64,000 bases of DNA from Bacillota bacterium. Its GTDB lineage: Bacteria; Bacillota; Dethiobacteria; DTU022. Shown here piece by piece: positions 27,976-37,284 of the stretch. The DNA lies in the NCBI GenBank assembly GCA_033549065.1, contig JAWSUE010000003.1, positions 1 through 64,000 of the forward strand, in the 5' to 3' direction. The notes below the pieces were generated by a model. It did no database searches. It was not told the origin of the DNA and saw only the letters and a list, made by a program, of their open reading frames with translations. Numbering within the stretch: the stretch's first letter is position 1; every line of letters begins with the position of its first letter. Position numbers and translations under genes: made by a program.

Positions 27976-28035
27976 GACGCTCTCAATCCTTGTAAATATT
28001 TATTATTTGTCTCAAACCTGGCGCTCGTTTACTGG

Positions 28036-28395
28036 TCACTTCAATAGTGCCCATAAAGGAGGTCCGAGGATAATTACCCCGACAATTACTGCGAATATAG
28101 AAGTTAATAATACCGCGCCGGCAGCAACGTCCTTAGCCGTTTGGGCAAGATGGTTACGTTCCCGGGTATAGAGGTCAATTGTCTTTTCCAGGGCAGTATT
28201 AAACGATTCGGCGACCAGAACCAGAAATACTGCAGCAATCAGAAAAAGAAATTCAGCTACTGACACAGAAAGAACCAGGCCGGAAATAAGTACAATCACT
28301 CCGACTATGGCATGAATTGTCATATTGCGTTGAGTTACAAAACAGTATCTCAACCCAATAAATGCATTCTTCAGACTGTTGATTACCCCATTCAT
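28036..28395 (-). CDS. dgkA: Undecaprenol/diacylglycerol kinase
   Basis: A 119-residue integral membrane kinase with three helices, of the DgkA family. In Firmicutes it phosphorylates undecaprenol for recycling of the cell-wall lipid carrier. The conserved E-S-F-N-T-A-L-E-K-T-I-D motif at about residues 63-74 carries the catalytic and metal-binding Glu. Its ATG follows the ybeY stop directly (TGAATG) with GGAGG inside the ybeY end, so the two are translationally coupled. Confidence 0.95.
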   Translation of the reverse strand: MNGVINSLKNAFIGLRYCFVTQRNMTIHAIVGVIVLISGLVLSVSVAEFLFLIAAVFLVLVAESFNTALEKTIDLYTRERNHLAQTAKDVAAGAVLLTSIFAVIVGVIILGPPLWALLK

Positions 28396-28878
28396 TCAGG
28401 AAACCTCCGGGGTTTCAGGATAAAATCTATGCAGAAGATCAATTTCATGTTGCTCCATCAATGCTGCATCCTGATCATTTTCATGTTCAAATCCCAGTAG
28501 GTGGAGTAATCCGTGAACGGAGAGCCTGGCGATTTCACTTTCAAGCGAATGTTTCATATCTATTGCCTGTTCAGCAGCCCGATCCAGAGAAATATAGATA
28601 TCTCCAAAAGCGAACTCATCATTGTCTGCGTCTGCCAAATAATCTTCCTTTTCATTCGGCTCAAGGTAATTAAAAGAGAGCACATCAGTCGGACCAGATT
28701 TCCCTCGATATTTTTCGTTCAATTGTTCCAGGTGAAGATCATCGGCAAAGATTAACCCCAGTTCGCCTTTCTGCAACTCTCTCTCTTCAAGTATAGAACT
28801 GATCATCTCTTCAAGTTTTTCAAGAAACTGAGTGGTCAATTTTTTATCCTGATGTATGATCGCAATATTTATACTCAC
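28396..28878 (-). CDS. ybeY: Endoribonuclease YbeY
   Basis: A 160-residue zinc-dependent endoribonuclease for 16S rRNA 3' processing and ribosome quality control. The signature H-G-L-L-H-L-L-G-F-E-H near residues 127-137 supplies the three zinc-binding His. The GTG start overlaps the yqfF stop (GTGA). Order yqfF-ybeY-dgkA is standard. Confidence 0.97.
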   Translation of the reverse strand: MSINIAIIHQDKKLTTQFLEKLEEMISSILEERELQKGELGLIFADDLHLEQLNEKYRGKSGPTDVLSFNYLEPNEKEDYLADADNDEFAFGDIYISLDRAAEQAIDMKHSLESEIARLSVHGLLHLLGFEHENDQDAALMEQHEIDLLHRFYPETPEVS

Positions 28879-30986
28879 TTAACTCCGGTACTCCTCTCAA
28901 ACTCGGCCTTAAGTTCTTTTTCAGGATACTCGATCCTGGAGTGATATATTCCGGACATTATATAGACAAAAGCTCCGGCGATCTGATCCAGCTCTTTTAA
29001 GGTCAGATCACTCTGATCCAGCTGGCCGTCGTCGAGTTTTTCTTTAATCATCCTGCGAATCATGGTTTCGACCCTGTTGCTGGATGGTTTGGAAAGTGAC
29101 CGCACTCCAGCTTCGACTGCATCTGCCAGCATAATTATAGCAGCTTCCTTGCTTTGAGGCTTCGGACCTTCATAGCGGAACTTTTCTGATGCAACATCCT
29201 CACGACAGCTGTTTTCCAGCGCCTGCTGATAGAAGAAAGAAATCATGCTTGTTCCATGATGCTGAACGGCAATATCAAGAATAGTATCCGGAAGACGATG
29301 TTTTCTACCCAGTTCAACCCCGTCCTTCGGGTGGGCTCCGATGATCAAAGAACTCAAATTTGGCGACAGCTTGGAGTGCGGGTTTTCCCCGGAAAGTTGA
29401 TTTTCCGAGAAAAAATATGGTCGCTTCAGCTTTCCTATATCATGATAATAGGAACCGACCCTGGCCAGAAGTGTATTGGCATTTACTCTTTCTGCTGCAG
29501 CTTCAGCCAGGTTGGAAACCATCATGCTGTGATAATAAGTGCCTGGAGCTTTCATCAGCATCTCTTTAAGCAGTGGATGATTGGGGTTGGATAATTCGAG
29601 CAGGGTAATTGCTGTTGTAACCCCGAATATACTCTCAAGGTAAGGCAGCAGGCCGATAGCAACAACCGAAGAAAAAATCCCGTTTCCAATTCCGGCAACT
29701 ATACTGTAACCCAAATTTATAAGCGAATCATATTCAAAGCTTACATTGCCGTAAAAGAGGTATACAGCGACGATCACAACGGCATTTGTAACGGCAACAT
29801 AAAATCCTGCCCTGGCAAGATCGCTGCGCTGGCTAAGCCTGGTAACTGCATAAATGGAAACCAGGCCGCCCATCATTGCAACAAGAACAAATGAGAAGTC
29901 CCCACCGGTTATCAACCCAACCATCAAGGCAAGGACCAAATTAATGATTACTGCAAGTTTATACCCGAAAAGAACAGTTAAGAGGATAACACCCATGGCA
30001 ACCGGTATGAGATACCCTGAAAAATATATGGCTGCAATCGAAAAAATCAGGGTTATAATGAATACCAATCCCATTAATAGCAATAAGGCAGGGCTTGAAT
30101 AAACATTATTGACAAATATATAAATATAGATACCAACCAGGACAAAGATGACAACCAAGAGGAAAAAAAGGCCAAAATAACCGGGGTAATCAGCCTGCTG
30201 TCCCCTGATCAAACCAAGATCTTCAAGCTGTGCGTACTGCTGCTCGGTAACCGGCTCACCCTCGCTGATGATCAGTGTATTTCTCAGGATTATAACCGGT
30301 TCAACCTGGCTCCTGGCTGATTCACGGTTCTCTTCTGTTAACTGAGCGTTGTAAAACATGTTCTGGTGAATAAGTGAAGTAACCAGAATTTCTGCTATTC
30401 TTTTTAAATCTGAACTAAAGGGATAGAGGGCAATTTCCTGGGTTAACCGCCGGCGGGCGAGATCATTATCATTTTCTCTAATGCCCTGTTCAAAGACTTC
30501 CCGAATAGAAAAATTTAAGCGCCCCTGAAGATCCCGCAGGGTGAGGCTGTCGGTAAGCAGTGAAGCCAGGGTTGATTCGGGCAGCTCTTCGTCAAGCAGA
30601 GCCTGCAGGAGATCAAGTTTTTCCTCTTGCCCAAGGTCAGGGTTATTGTTAAGCGAAATAACCTTATCGAAGAAAAGTCCGACCTCCCCAAGCGCATCTT
30701 CCAAAGCCTCGGGGTCATAATCATAAACATCGGGAACGGCATCTGCCGCTGCCTGCCTCAAACGCTCGGTTGAATATTCGTCGATTGCATCACGGGGTGC
30801 AAAGACCGTTCGCGGACTTGGTCTGCCGATAGTGAGATCCAGGCGGGCCGGCATGCTTACGAATATGAGGAGAAGGTAAATTACAACGAATAAAATGGAT
30901 ACCAGCACTATCTTTTGCAGGCGTACATTATCTTTAAATGCGATTGGCCGCATTAGGTAATCCCTGATCCGATTCTTTTTATTCAT
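28875..30986 (-). CDS. Membrane HD-domain phosphodiesterase (PgpH/YqfF family)
   Basis: A membrane protein of about 703 residues from the ATG at 30986, which overlaps the phoH stop as ATGAATAA with AAAGGAA upstream. A longer in-frame start at 31013 is less likely. Architecture: N-terminal helix, a large extracytoplasmic domain (about 50-270), seven helices (about 280-455), and a cytoplasmic HD domain with Y-Y-H-D-I-G-K-L-K near residue 522 and Q-H-H-G-T further on. PgpH-type proteins hydrolyse cyclic di-AMP, a signal tied to potassium and cell-wall balance. Potassium uptake genes lie elsewhere in this window (61276-64000), but no direct link is visible. Confidence 0.92.
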   Translation of the reverse strand: MNKKNRIRDYLMRPIAFKDNVRLQKIVLVSILFVVIYLLLIFVSMPARLDLTIGRPSPRTVFAPRDAIDEYSTERLRQAAADAVPDVYDYDPEALEDALGEVGLFFDKVISLNNNPDLGQEEKLDLLQALLDEELPESTLASLLTDSLTLRDLQGRLNFSIREVFEQGIRENDNDLARRRLTQEIALYPFSSDLKRIAEILVTSLIHQNMFYNAQLTEENRESARSQVEPVIILRNTLIISEGEPVTEQQYAQLEDLGLIRGQQADYPGYFGLFFLLVVIFVLVGIYIYIFVNNVYSSPALLLLMGLVFIITLIFSIAAIYFSGYLIPVAMGVILLTVLFGYKLAVIINLVLALMVGLITGGDFSFVLVAMMGGLVSIYAVTRLSQRSDLARAGFYVAVTNAVVIVAVYLFYGNVSFEYDSLINLGYSIVAGIGNGIFSSVVAIGLLPYLESIFGVTTAITLLELSNPNHPLLKEMLMKAPGTYYHSMMVSNLAEAAAERVNANTLLARVGSYYHDIGKLKRPYFFSENQLSGENPHSKLSPNLSSLIIGAHPKDGVELGRKHRLPDTILDIAVQHHGTSMISFFYQQALENSCREDVASEKFRYEGPKPQSKEAAIIMLADAVEAGVRSLSKPSSNRVETMIRRMIKEKLDDGQLDQSDLTLKELDQIAGAFVYIMSGIYHSRIEYPEKELKAEFERSTGVK

Positions 30987-32085
30987 TGCCGTTCCTTTCT
31001 CTGAGATTTTCATATATTTCGTAAGCTTTAATAATCGACTGGACCAGAGGATGCCTGACTACATCTTTTTCTGTAAGATAAACCAGCGCTATCCCCTCGA
31101 TCCTGGATAGTATACGCGGAGCTTCCTCCAGACCTGAATATCGCCCCTTCGGAAGATCGATCTGGGTAATGTCTCCGGTGATAACCGCTTTGGACCCAAA
31201 ACCAAGGCGGGTTAGAAACATTTTCATCTGTTCCGAAGTTGCATTCTGCCCCTCGTCCAGGATAACAAACGAATCGTCTAAAGTTCTACCGCGCATATAG
31301 GCCAGGGGGGCGATTTCAATAATACCCTTTTCCCTGTATTTCTGAAAAGCATCAATACCTAACAAATCATATAATCCATCGTATATGGGTCGCAGATAGG
31401 GATCGACCTTCTCCTGAAAATCTCCCGGTAAAAACCCCAGGTGTTCACCGGCTTCAACAGCCGGGCGGGTCAGGATAAGTCTCTGAATCTGCTTGTTCTT
31501 CAGGGCATCAACAGCCATTGCCAGGGCGAGGTAAGTTTTTCCTGTCCCGGCAGGACCGATCGATAATACTATGTCATGACAGCGAATAGCCTCAAGGTAT
31601 CTTTTTTGACCAACTGTTTTCGGACGGATCTGTTTTCCCCTGGGAGTGACCAGAATTAAATCACTAAATAGGGAGCGGATCATTGATGCTTCTCCCTGGG
31701 CAGTAAGTTTAAGCGCATATTCAAATTCACGCCCTGTCAGTAAATGCCCCTTGCGAATATGGATCAGCAGTTCTTCAAATAAGCCGTACACTGCCTCAAC
31801 TTCTTCAGGCTGCCCTTCGATTATCAACTCATGCCCTTTGGGAATCAGCCTGACATCAAATTTATCTTCTACCATACTGAAATGCCGGTCATGTTTACCC
31901 AACAGTTGAACTGATTCGTCGCCACTGGCCAGCAATATAGTCCGGCTTAATATGCTTTCAGTCAATAAATGTATATCTCCCTTCAGTGTCCTGATTATCA
32001 GTTTATCCCGGTCTTCCGGTACTTCGACAGGTGGAACAATATTCCTTTCACTGCCAAGGGTGCCGGAATCCGGAACAGTGCCCAT
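30979..32085 (-). CDS. phoH: PhoH-like ATPase
   Basis: A 368-residue ATPase of the PhoH family, with Walker A G-P-A-G-T-G-K-T near residues 178-185 and Walker B V-I-L-D-E-G-Q-N. An RNA-binding-type N-terminal domain precedes it. Linked to RNA metabolism and ribosome maturation with YbeY; the biochemical role is not settled. The ATG at 32085 has no Shine-Dalgarno, and a TATAAT lies just upstream. A start at the internal TTG before T-E-S-I-L-S, behind AAGGGAG, is possible. Confidence 0.93.
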   Translation of the reverse strand: MGTVPDSGTLGSERNIVPPVEVPEDRDKLIIRTLKGDIHLLTESILSRTILLASGDESVQLLGKHDRHFSMVEDKFDVRLIPKGHELIIEGQPEEVEAVYGLFEELLIHIRKGHLLTGREFEYALKLTAQGEASMIRSLFSDLILVTPRGKQIRPKTVGQKRYLEAIRCHDIVLSIGPAGTGKTYLALAMAVDALKNKQIQRLILTRPAVEAGEHLGFLPGDFQEKVDPYLRPIYDGLYDLLGIDAFQKYREKGIIEIAPLAYMRGRTLDDSFVILDEGQNATSEQMKMFLTRLGFGSKAVITGDITQIDLPKGRYSGLEEAPRILSRIEGIALVYLTEKDVVRHPLVQSIIKAYEIYENLRERNGNE

Positions 32086-32112
32086 TATTTATTATATCAG
32101 TACAATTATTTT

Positions 32113-33012
32113 CTATCTTCTTGTTTTAGACATGTATGCTGCAAATACTTCATAGATAATTTTCAGGGCAGCCCAGGAGGTAATGTCGGAATGGTCAACC
32201 GGTGGTGCTACTTCTACCAGATCCATTGATTTCACCGGTAAATTTATAATTAACTCTCTCACTATCTCTATTACTTCCCTGGTCATCAGACCTCCGGCCT
32301 CGGGAGTACCGGTTCCCGGAGCAAAAGCTGGATCAAGAACATCTATGTCAAGTGATATATATACAGCTTTTACATCTTGCATAGCCTGATAGACTGTTTC
32401 GAGAGTATATTCCAACCCACTATAGTGGAATTGCCTGGCTCCGATGACCTTGATTGAAGGGTTTTCTTTAAGAAACTCGCGTTCCTCCGCTTCGTATGAT
32501 CTAATCCCGATTAAAACCAGGTTATCGGGTGATGTATTATCAAGTTCAAGAAAACGCCTCTGCGGACAAGCATGTGACCAGTTTCGCCCATCATAGGTAT
32601 CCATCAGGTCGCAGTGAGAATCCAGGTGGATCATACCCACTTTATGAGGATGGTAATGTTCGGCAAACGCTCCTGCCAAGGGTATGGTTACCGAATGATC
32701 GCCGCCCAGAAACAGGTTAAACCGTTCACTGGCGATTAAATCGAAAGCCTCTTTTTTTACTTTCCGGTAGAAAGAGCTCCAATCATCGGATGAACAGGCA
32801 TTGCCCTGGTCGGCAATAATTAGATCGCGCAGGTCGGTCCCTTCCTCAGAAAATGGAGGTAATATCGCGGATAGTTTCCTGATCCGGTTCGGGGCTTCTG
32901 CTGCGCCGGAAAGATTGCTTACAGCTCCATCAAAAGGAACTCCATAAATAATGATATCGCTCTTCTGCGGAGCGCCGGTTTTTATTTCCCGCCATGGTTC
33001 TTTTTTCTCCAC
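32113..33012 (-). CDS. speB: Agmatinase/arginase-family ureohydrolase
   Basis: A 299-residue Mn2+ ureohydrolase. Metal ligands are visible in G-G-D-H-S-V (about 110-115), L-D-S-H-C-D-L (usual D-A-H-x-D) and S-L-D-I-D-V-L-D-P. The family tail G-T-G-T-P-E-A-G-G is present. Agmatinase (agmatine to putrescine + urea) is the likeliest activity; arginase, guanidinobutyrase or related activities cannot be excluded, and no spermidine synthase or arginine decarboxylase is adjacent. GTG start with GAGGAG 9 nt upstream. It probably heads the operon leading to phoH. Confidence 0.85.
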   Translation of the reverse strand: MEKKEPWREIKTGAPQKSDIIIYGVPFDGAVSNLSGAAEAPNRIRKLSAILPPFSEEGTDLRDLIIADQGNACSSDDWSSFYRKVKKEAFDLIASERFNLFLGGDHSVTIPLAGAFAEHYHPHKVGMIHLDSHCDLMDTYDGRNWSHACPQRRFLELDNTSPDNLVLIGIRSYEAEEREFLKENPSIKVIGARQFHYSGLEYTLETVYQAMQDVKAVYISLDIDVLDPAFAPGTGTPEAGGLMTREVIEIVRELIINLPVKSMDLVEVAPPVDHSDITSWAALKIIYEVFAAYMSKTRR

Positions 33013-33039
33013 AACCGCAATCTCCTCTACTGCGTATTA

Positions 33040-33066
33040 GGGGACACGTTATTTGAACATGTCCCC
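33040..33066. repeat. Hairpin element GGGGACA...TGTCCCC
   Basis: GGGGACA at 33040-33046 and TGTCCCC at 33060-33066 form an inverted repeat with a partly complementary 13-nt centre. On neither strand does a run of T follow at once, so it is not a good terminator. It resembles dispersed REP-like palindromes; only one copy is visible here. Confidence 0.35.
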
Positions 33067-33116
33067 GTAAAAAGTTTTAATGCTTATTAATTTCTTATTT
33101 AATTCTGACTAACTGA

Positions 33117-33569
33117 TCAACGCTTCTTTCTTATAGCGTGCGGTGGTCCCAGTATTTCACTGAAAATAAATGCCGCCACAAGTGGATCTTTCCGGGTCAG
33201 CACATTTTTCAGGTTCAATTCCAGTGCAGAAGGCCTTACAGTTCTGCTTACCGGCAAAATTGATTCCGGCTTGCTATATTCAGGAGTATCTTCTACAATC
33301 TCTTCTTCTTCATCTTCAATAGGCTCCGACTCGATATACTCGGCTTCAATTACGGGTCTATCTTCTTCAAACTTCCCCATAAGTCGGTATTCAAGCTCTC
33401 TTAATTCTTCCGCCCATGCTTCTTTACCTTCAGGTTTGGTAAAATCCCCTTCCACCACCGGGGATTTTCTTGCAGAAGGTTGATTCTGCGCACCCTTGAT
33501 AACCCTCATTATGATATTAAAAAGGTTAAAAAGAACCACAATTATAATTAAAGTTATTATGCTTTCCAA
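33117..33569 (-). CDS. Hypothetical single-pass membrane protein next to floA
   Basis: A 150-residue protein with an N-terminal hydrophobic helix (about 3-22), a very acidic middle (residues 62-100, rich in Glu) and a C-terminal motif D-P-L-V-A-A-F-I-F-S-E-I-L-G-P-P before a basic end. That C-terminus recurs, as I recall, in small proteins beside floA/nfeD in Clostridia. The TTG start has GGGAGG upstream, and the gene lies 15 bp after floA in the same operon. Function unknown; a role with membrane microdomains is only implied by context. Confidence 0.65.
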   Translation of the reverse strand: MESIITLIIIVVLFNLFNIIMRVIKGAQNQPSARKSPVVEGDFTKPEGKEAWAEELRELEYRLMGKFEEDRPVIEAEYIESEPIEDEEEEIVEDTPEYSKPESILPVSRTVRPSALELNLKNVLTRKDPLVAAFIFSEILGPPHAIRKKR

Positions 33570-33584
33570 AAGAAAGCCTCCCGT

Positions 33585-34577
33585 TTACTTGGTTTCGCCC
33601 TGCTGTTGATCCTGCTCACCAAGTTTGCTGATGCTCTTACGCATATCTGTATCGGCCATTACATTTTTTAGCTGGTAATAATCCATAACACCAAGGTTTC
33701 CATCTCTCAAAGCCTGGGCCAGTGCCTTTGGCACTTCAGCTTCAGCTTCAACAACCTTCGCCCTCATCTGTTGAACTGCGGCGATCATCTCCTGCTCCTT
33801 GGCGACAGCCATTGCCCTTCTTTCTTCTGCCTTGGCCTGGGCAATGCGTTTGTCAGCTTCAGCCTGATCGGTCTGGAGTTGGGCGCCGATATTCTTGCCT
33901 ACATCAACATCGGCAACGTCGATGGACAGAATTTCATATGCGGTTCCTGAATCGAGCCCTTTATTGAGAACAGTGTTTGATATTTTATCGGGATTTTCCA
34001 GAACCATCTTATGGTTATCAGCGGAACCGATGGTCGTAACGATTCCTTCTCCAACCCTGGCAATGATTGTTTCTTCTCCGGCTCCACCGACCAACCGATC
34101 GATATTCGCCCTGACTGTAACTTTTGCCTTGGCCTTAACTTCAATGCCGTCTTTAGCTACAGCAGCAACTATGGGGGTTTCAATTACTTTCGGGTTTACA
34201 CTCATCTGAACAGCCTGTAGAACATCACGGCCGGCAAGGTCTATTGCAGCAGCCCGCTCGAAGGGCAGCGGTATTTCTGCGCGCTGTGCGGCGATCAATG
34301 CGTTAACAACACGGTCAACATTACCGCCTGCCAGAAAGTGACCTTCCAGTTTATTGACATTCAGATCAAGTCCGGCCTTAGTTGCTTTAATCAGGGGAAC
34401 AACGATCTTGACCGGTGCTACCCTTCTCAGGCGCATACCGATCAGGGCAAAAATACCAACCGGAACCCTTGCCGCAAGGGCCGATATCCACAGTCCGATC
34501 GGTACAAAGCTGAAAATTACGGCTAAAAACAGGATAATCAGAGCAACAAAAATTAATAAAGTAATTAATTCAGGCAT
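33585..34577 (-). CDS. floA: Flotillin-like protein FloA
   Basis: A 330-residue membrane scaffold protein of functional microdomains (YqfA family). It has an N-terminal membrane hairpin (about 5-45), then an SPFH-like domain with [16 protein letters not shown]. The Ala/Glu-rich coiled coil follows (about 230-295, with repeated A-x-A-E-E-R-R-A and E-A-E-A-E). Length fits FloA rather than FloT. ATG with GGGAGG. It lies 54 bp after nfeD, its usual partner. Confidence 0.96.
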   Translation of the reverse strand: MPELITLLIFVALIILFLAVIFSFVPIGLWISALAARVPVGIFALIGMRLRRVAPVKIVVPLIKATKAGLDLNVNKLEGHFLAGGNVDRVVNALIAAQRAEIPLPFERAAAIDLAGRDVLQAVQMSVNPKVIETPIVAAVAKDGIEVKAKAKVTVRANIDRLVGGAGEETIIARVGEGIVTTIGSADNHKMVLENPDKISNTVLNKGLDSGTAYEILSIDVADVDVGKNIGAQLQTDQAEADKRIAQAKAEERRAMAVAKEQEMIAAVQQMRAKVVEAEAEVPKALAQALRDGNLGVMDYYQLKNVMADTDMRKSISKLGEQDQQQGETK

Positions 34578-34631
34578 TTAATAACCTCCCAGTGAATTTA
34601 ATTTGTCTATTTGTGGAGAACCGCTTAACAT

Positions 34632-35960
34632 TTATCCGGTCTCCTTATCTATGCGGTTAACTATAACACGAACTCCCTCTACCCGATCGACTACCAGGGA
34701 TTCACCGGCAGGGATAAAGGCGCCCTCGCTGATGACATCTACCCTCTTCCGGTCGATCAGGGCTGTTCCCGATGGTCTCAGAGATGTGATCGCAATTCCT
34801 TCCTTGCCAACCAGGCTTTTCTGATCAAGAGGTGCAACGTATCCCTGATCTGCTCTTTCTTGCTCTGACAGAATAATATGGCGCAGAGCACCCCGCTTTG
34901 CAAAAAACCTGAAAGACAGGTATGAGAAGACTCCGGCCAGGATAATTGAAACCAGGAGCATGACCATCCCGGTTTGAACCGAAGCTGCAGCCAAAACAAT
35001 GGCCACTACAGTTGAAACCAGCCCGGAAATACCGAATACCCCAAATCCGGGCATGAACGCTTCAACAAGCATCAGGACAACTCCCAGAACAAAAAGGATC
35101 AAAACCCAGTATTCAGCCATTCCGGCAGCTATATTACCGCCAAAATAGAGAGCAAATGCAGCAATGCTGATTATCCCGGCAATGCCGAAACCGGCCGAAA
35201 TCACTTCCGCAATCAGCCCCCCGATACCTATCATCAGCAATATGGTCCCGATAATCGGATTTGTGGTATAGCTGACCAGGGAATCACTGATTCTCGGCTC
35301 AATAACCTGCCTGGGAGCATCCGGCAGACCAACCGCTTCCAAAAGTCCCGAAAGATCGCTGACGGTTGCTTCACTGTAGCCAACTTCAAGAGCCTCATTG
35401 GCAGTCAGGGTTAGCAGGACTCCTTCTTCAACCAAACCTTCAATAGAAATATCGCGGCGAACCATAGCGGAAGCTATTTGAGGGTCCCTGTTCCGCCTCT
35501 CTGCCATTCCGGCCATCTCTTTTTCCCAGAATGAAACAGATTTTTCATCTGCCTCTCCTAACCCCAGGAATCGGGGTTCAGCCGCTCCCATGGTGCTCCC
35601 GGGCACCATAAATATCTCATCGGCAGCAAGAGCCAGATATGCTCCGGCAGAAATAGCGTTGGGATGAACAAAGGCATAGATCGGTTCGGAAAAATCATCC
35701 ATCCGGCGCCGAATTTCTTCTGCTGAATTAATAAATCCTCCCGGGGTATCCAAATCAAGGATTATGGCAGAAGAACCTCTTCTTTCTGCTTCTGCTACTG
35801 CATAGTTGAAATAACTGACTGTTCCGGGATCTATAGTCCCCTTAATTTCTATGATTACAACTGAACTGTTAGACTGCGAATCTACCGCGCCGGGCATATA
35901 AATAACCAGCCCGATTAACAGGAAGGTTATCCAGATAAAAATTCTTTGCACTCTATTCAC
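34632..35960 (-). CDS. NfeD-family membrane protein with ClpP-like serine protease domain
   Basis: A 442-residue long-form NfeD (NfeD1b) protein. The GTG at 35960 is chosen because AAGGAGAG precedes it, and because an intrinsic terminator (35978-36003) lies between it and the upstream in-frame ATG at 36026. A signal/anchor helix comes first, followed by the ClpP-class domain (about 30-210) with D-L-D-T-P-G-G and the nucleophile region N-A-I-S-A-G-A-Y-L-A. Then come four or five membrane helices (about 215-350) and a C-terminal OB-fold NfeD domain with G-K-E-G-I-A and P-S-G-T-A-L-I-D. These proteins work with flotillins in membrane organisation or stomatin cleavage. Same operon as floA. Confidence 0.9.
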   Translation of the reverse strand: MNRVQRIFIWITFLLIGLVIYMPGAVDSQSNSSVVIIEIKGTIDPGTVSYFNYAVAEAERRGSSAIILDLDTPGGFINSAEEIRRRMDDFSEPIYAFVHPNAISAGAYLALAADEIFMVPGSTMGAAEPRFLGLGEADEKSVSFWEKEMAGMAERRNRDPQIASAMVRRDISIEGLVEEGVLLTLTANEALEVGYSEATVSDLSGLLEAVGLPDAPRQVIEPRISDSLVSYTTNPIIGTILLMIGIGGLIAEVISAGFGIAGIISIAAFALYFGGNIAAGMAEYWVLILFVLGVVLMLVEAFMPGFGVFGISGLVSTVVAIVLAAASVQTGMVMLLVSIILAGVFSYLSFRFFAKRGALRHIILSEQERADQGYVAPLDQKSLVGKEGIAITSLRPSGTALIDRKRVDVISEGAFIPAGESLVVDRVEGVRVIVNRIDKETG

Positions 35961-35977
35961 TATCCGGCTCTCCTTGT

Positions 35978-36003
35978 ATAAAAACCCAGCCATGCCGGCC
36001 GGG
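35978..36003 (-). terminator. Intrinsic terminator between yqeY and nfeD
   Basis: On the minus strand CCCGGCC (36003-35997) pairs with GGCTGGG (35991-35985) around a 5-nt loop, followed by TTTTTAT. It lies 4 bp after the yqeY stop and only 18 bp before the nfeD start codon, so it ends the HIT-rpsU-yqeY unit or attenuates nfeD. Confidence 0.8.
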
Positions 36004-36006
36004 CTT

Positions 36007-36459
36007 TTACTGCAGATTTCTTTCAACTATCTGACGCACCAAACCACCGTCAGCTTTGCCCTTTACACGGGGCATGAGCAGGCTCATTACTTTACCTATC
36101 TCACGTTTTGATTCTGCCCCGCTTTCTTTAATCGTTTCTATTACTATTTTTTCCAGTTCATCTTCCTCTAACTGCTTGGGAAGATAGCTTTTAATGATCT
36201 GGATTTCCTGCTTTAGATCTTCAACTATATCCTGGCGTCCTGCTTTTTCAAAATCCCCCAGGGCCTCCTGCCTTCTTTTTAACTCCCGGGTTAATACGGT
36301 GAGTTCTTCCTGGGTATCAAGAGGAGCTTTTTTGGCAATAGAACTATTTTGCAGTTCTGCCCGCAGCATTCGGATTACCGAAAGCCGAAACCGGTCTTTG
36401 GCTTTTGTTGCATCCTTTTGGTCGTTAAATAATAAATCAGCTAATGTCTGTTCAGGCAT
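36007..36459 (-). CDS. GatB/YqeY domain protein
   Basis: A 150-residue helical protein of the YqeY family, resembling the tRNA-interacting tail domain of GatB. It has the signature S-V-I-R-M-L-R-A-E-L-Q-N near residue 27 and L-P-x-Q-L near 94. The role is probably tRNA-linked but is not proven in the family. ATG with GGAGG; 27 bp after rpsU, the standard order. Confidence 0.93.
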   Translation of the reverse strand: MPEQTLADLLFNDQKDATKAKDRFRLSVIRMLRAELQNSSIAKKAPLDTQEELTVLTRELKRRQEALGDFEKAGRQDIVEDLKQEIQIIKSYLPKQLEEDELEKIVIETIKESGAESKREIGKVMSLLMPRVKGKADGGLVRQIVERNLQ

Positions 36460-36486
36460 AAGCAGCGCACCTCCGTCTAGTATATA

Positions 36487-36660
36487 CTAACGGCGCCTTT
36501 TCCGCGCAGCTTCAGCTTTTTTCTTACGTCGCACGCTTGGTTTTTCATAATGTTCACGCCGTCTTGCCTCGGACAACACACCCGAGCGGGCGCACTGTTT
36601 CTTAAACCTCTTTAAAGCCTTATCCAAGGTTTCATTTTTCCCAATTTTAACTTCTGCCAT
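36487..36660 (-). CDS. rpsU: Ribosomal protein bS21
   Basis: A 57-residue protein translated from the ATG at 36660 to TAG at 36487. It starts [20 protein letters not shown] and ends in a run of Arg and Lys, as S21 does. The internal C-A-R-S-G-V-L and [12 protein letters not shown] segments are diagnostic. It takes part in 30S initiation. Confidence 0.97.
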   Translation of the reverse strand: MAEVKIGKNETLDKALKRFKKQCARSGVLSEARRREHYEKPSVRRKKKAEAARKRRR

Positions 36661-36714
36661 TAATGTTCCCCCCTCTCCTTGACACCATGGCCTGAGGGCT
36701 CCAGTATGTTCAAT

Positions 36715-37077
36715 TTAAACGCCCCTACCCTTAGCTATGGTTTGCAACAAAGGCCTTCCTCCCAGGAGGTGGAGGTGAAGATGAAAAACGATCTGCCCCG
36801 CATCCGGACCGCAGTTTATTACGACGCGGAAGCCTTTTTTATCGAGCTTAAAAGCCCTGGCAACTTCATTGGCCACCCTGTGCATATGACCGATCAGGGC
36901 TTCATCGTCTTGCTCCATATCAAGCAAACATGGGATGTGCTTACGAGGAACAATTAAAATATGAACCGGTGCAGCCGGGTTGATATCTTTAAAAGCAATG
37001 ACTTTATCGTCCTCATAAACTATATCGGCATCCAACTCACGATCAATTATCTTACAAAATATACAATCAGCGGACAT
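36715..37077 (-). CDS. HIT-family nucleotide hydrolase (HinT type)
   Basis: A 120-residue histidine-triad protein. The active-site motif is H-L-H-L-H-L-L-G-G near residues 98-106, and the N-terminus D-C-I-F-C-K-I-I-D-R-E has the C-x-x-C of the Hint branch. Members hydrolyse adenosine phosphoramidates and aminoacyl-adenylates. It precedes rpsU by 54 bp and is the first gene after the promoter at 37098. Confidence 0.95.
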   Translation of the reverse strand: MSADCIFCKIIDRELDADIVYEDDKVIAFKDINPAAPVHILIVPRKHIPCLLDMEQDDEALIGHMHRVANEVARAFKLDKKGFRVVINCGPDAGQIVFHLHLHLLGGRPLLQTIAKGRGV

Positions 37078-37097
37078 ATCAATTCCTCCTGACCGGT

Positions 37098-37106
37098 ATT
37101 ATAACA
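37098..37106 (-). promoter_or_regulatory. Extended -10 promoter of HIT-rpsU-yqeY
   Basis: The minus strand reads TGTTATAAT (37106-37098), a perfect extended -10 element 21 bp upstream of the HIT start codon, with AGGAGG between. No clear -35 box is seen. Confidence 0.55.
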
Positions 37107-37284
37107 TAGCCCATACCCATTGAGAAGCAAAGAAGGCACAAAATACGCTATATTCTCAAATATAGTTCGCTATAATATTCACTAACACCTTTTAACCGGT
37201 AAAAAGTTTTTACAGCCAGCGGGCTATCAGCTATAATTATAAATAACCATGAGATAGTTTACCGGAAGTGAGGCTGGAACGCAA

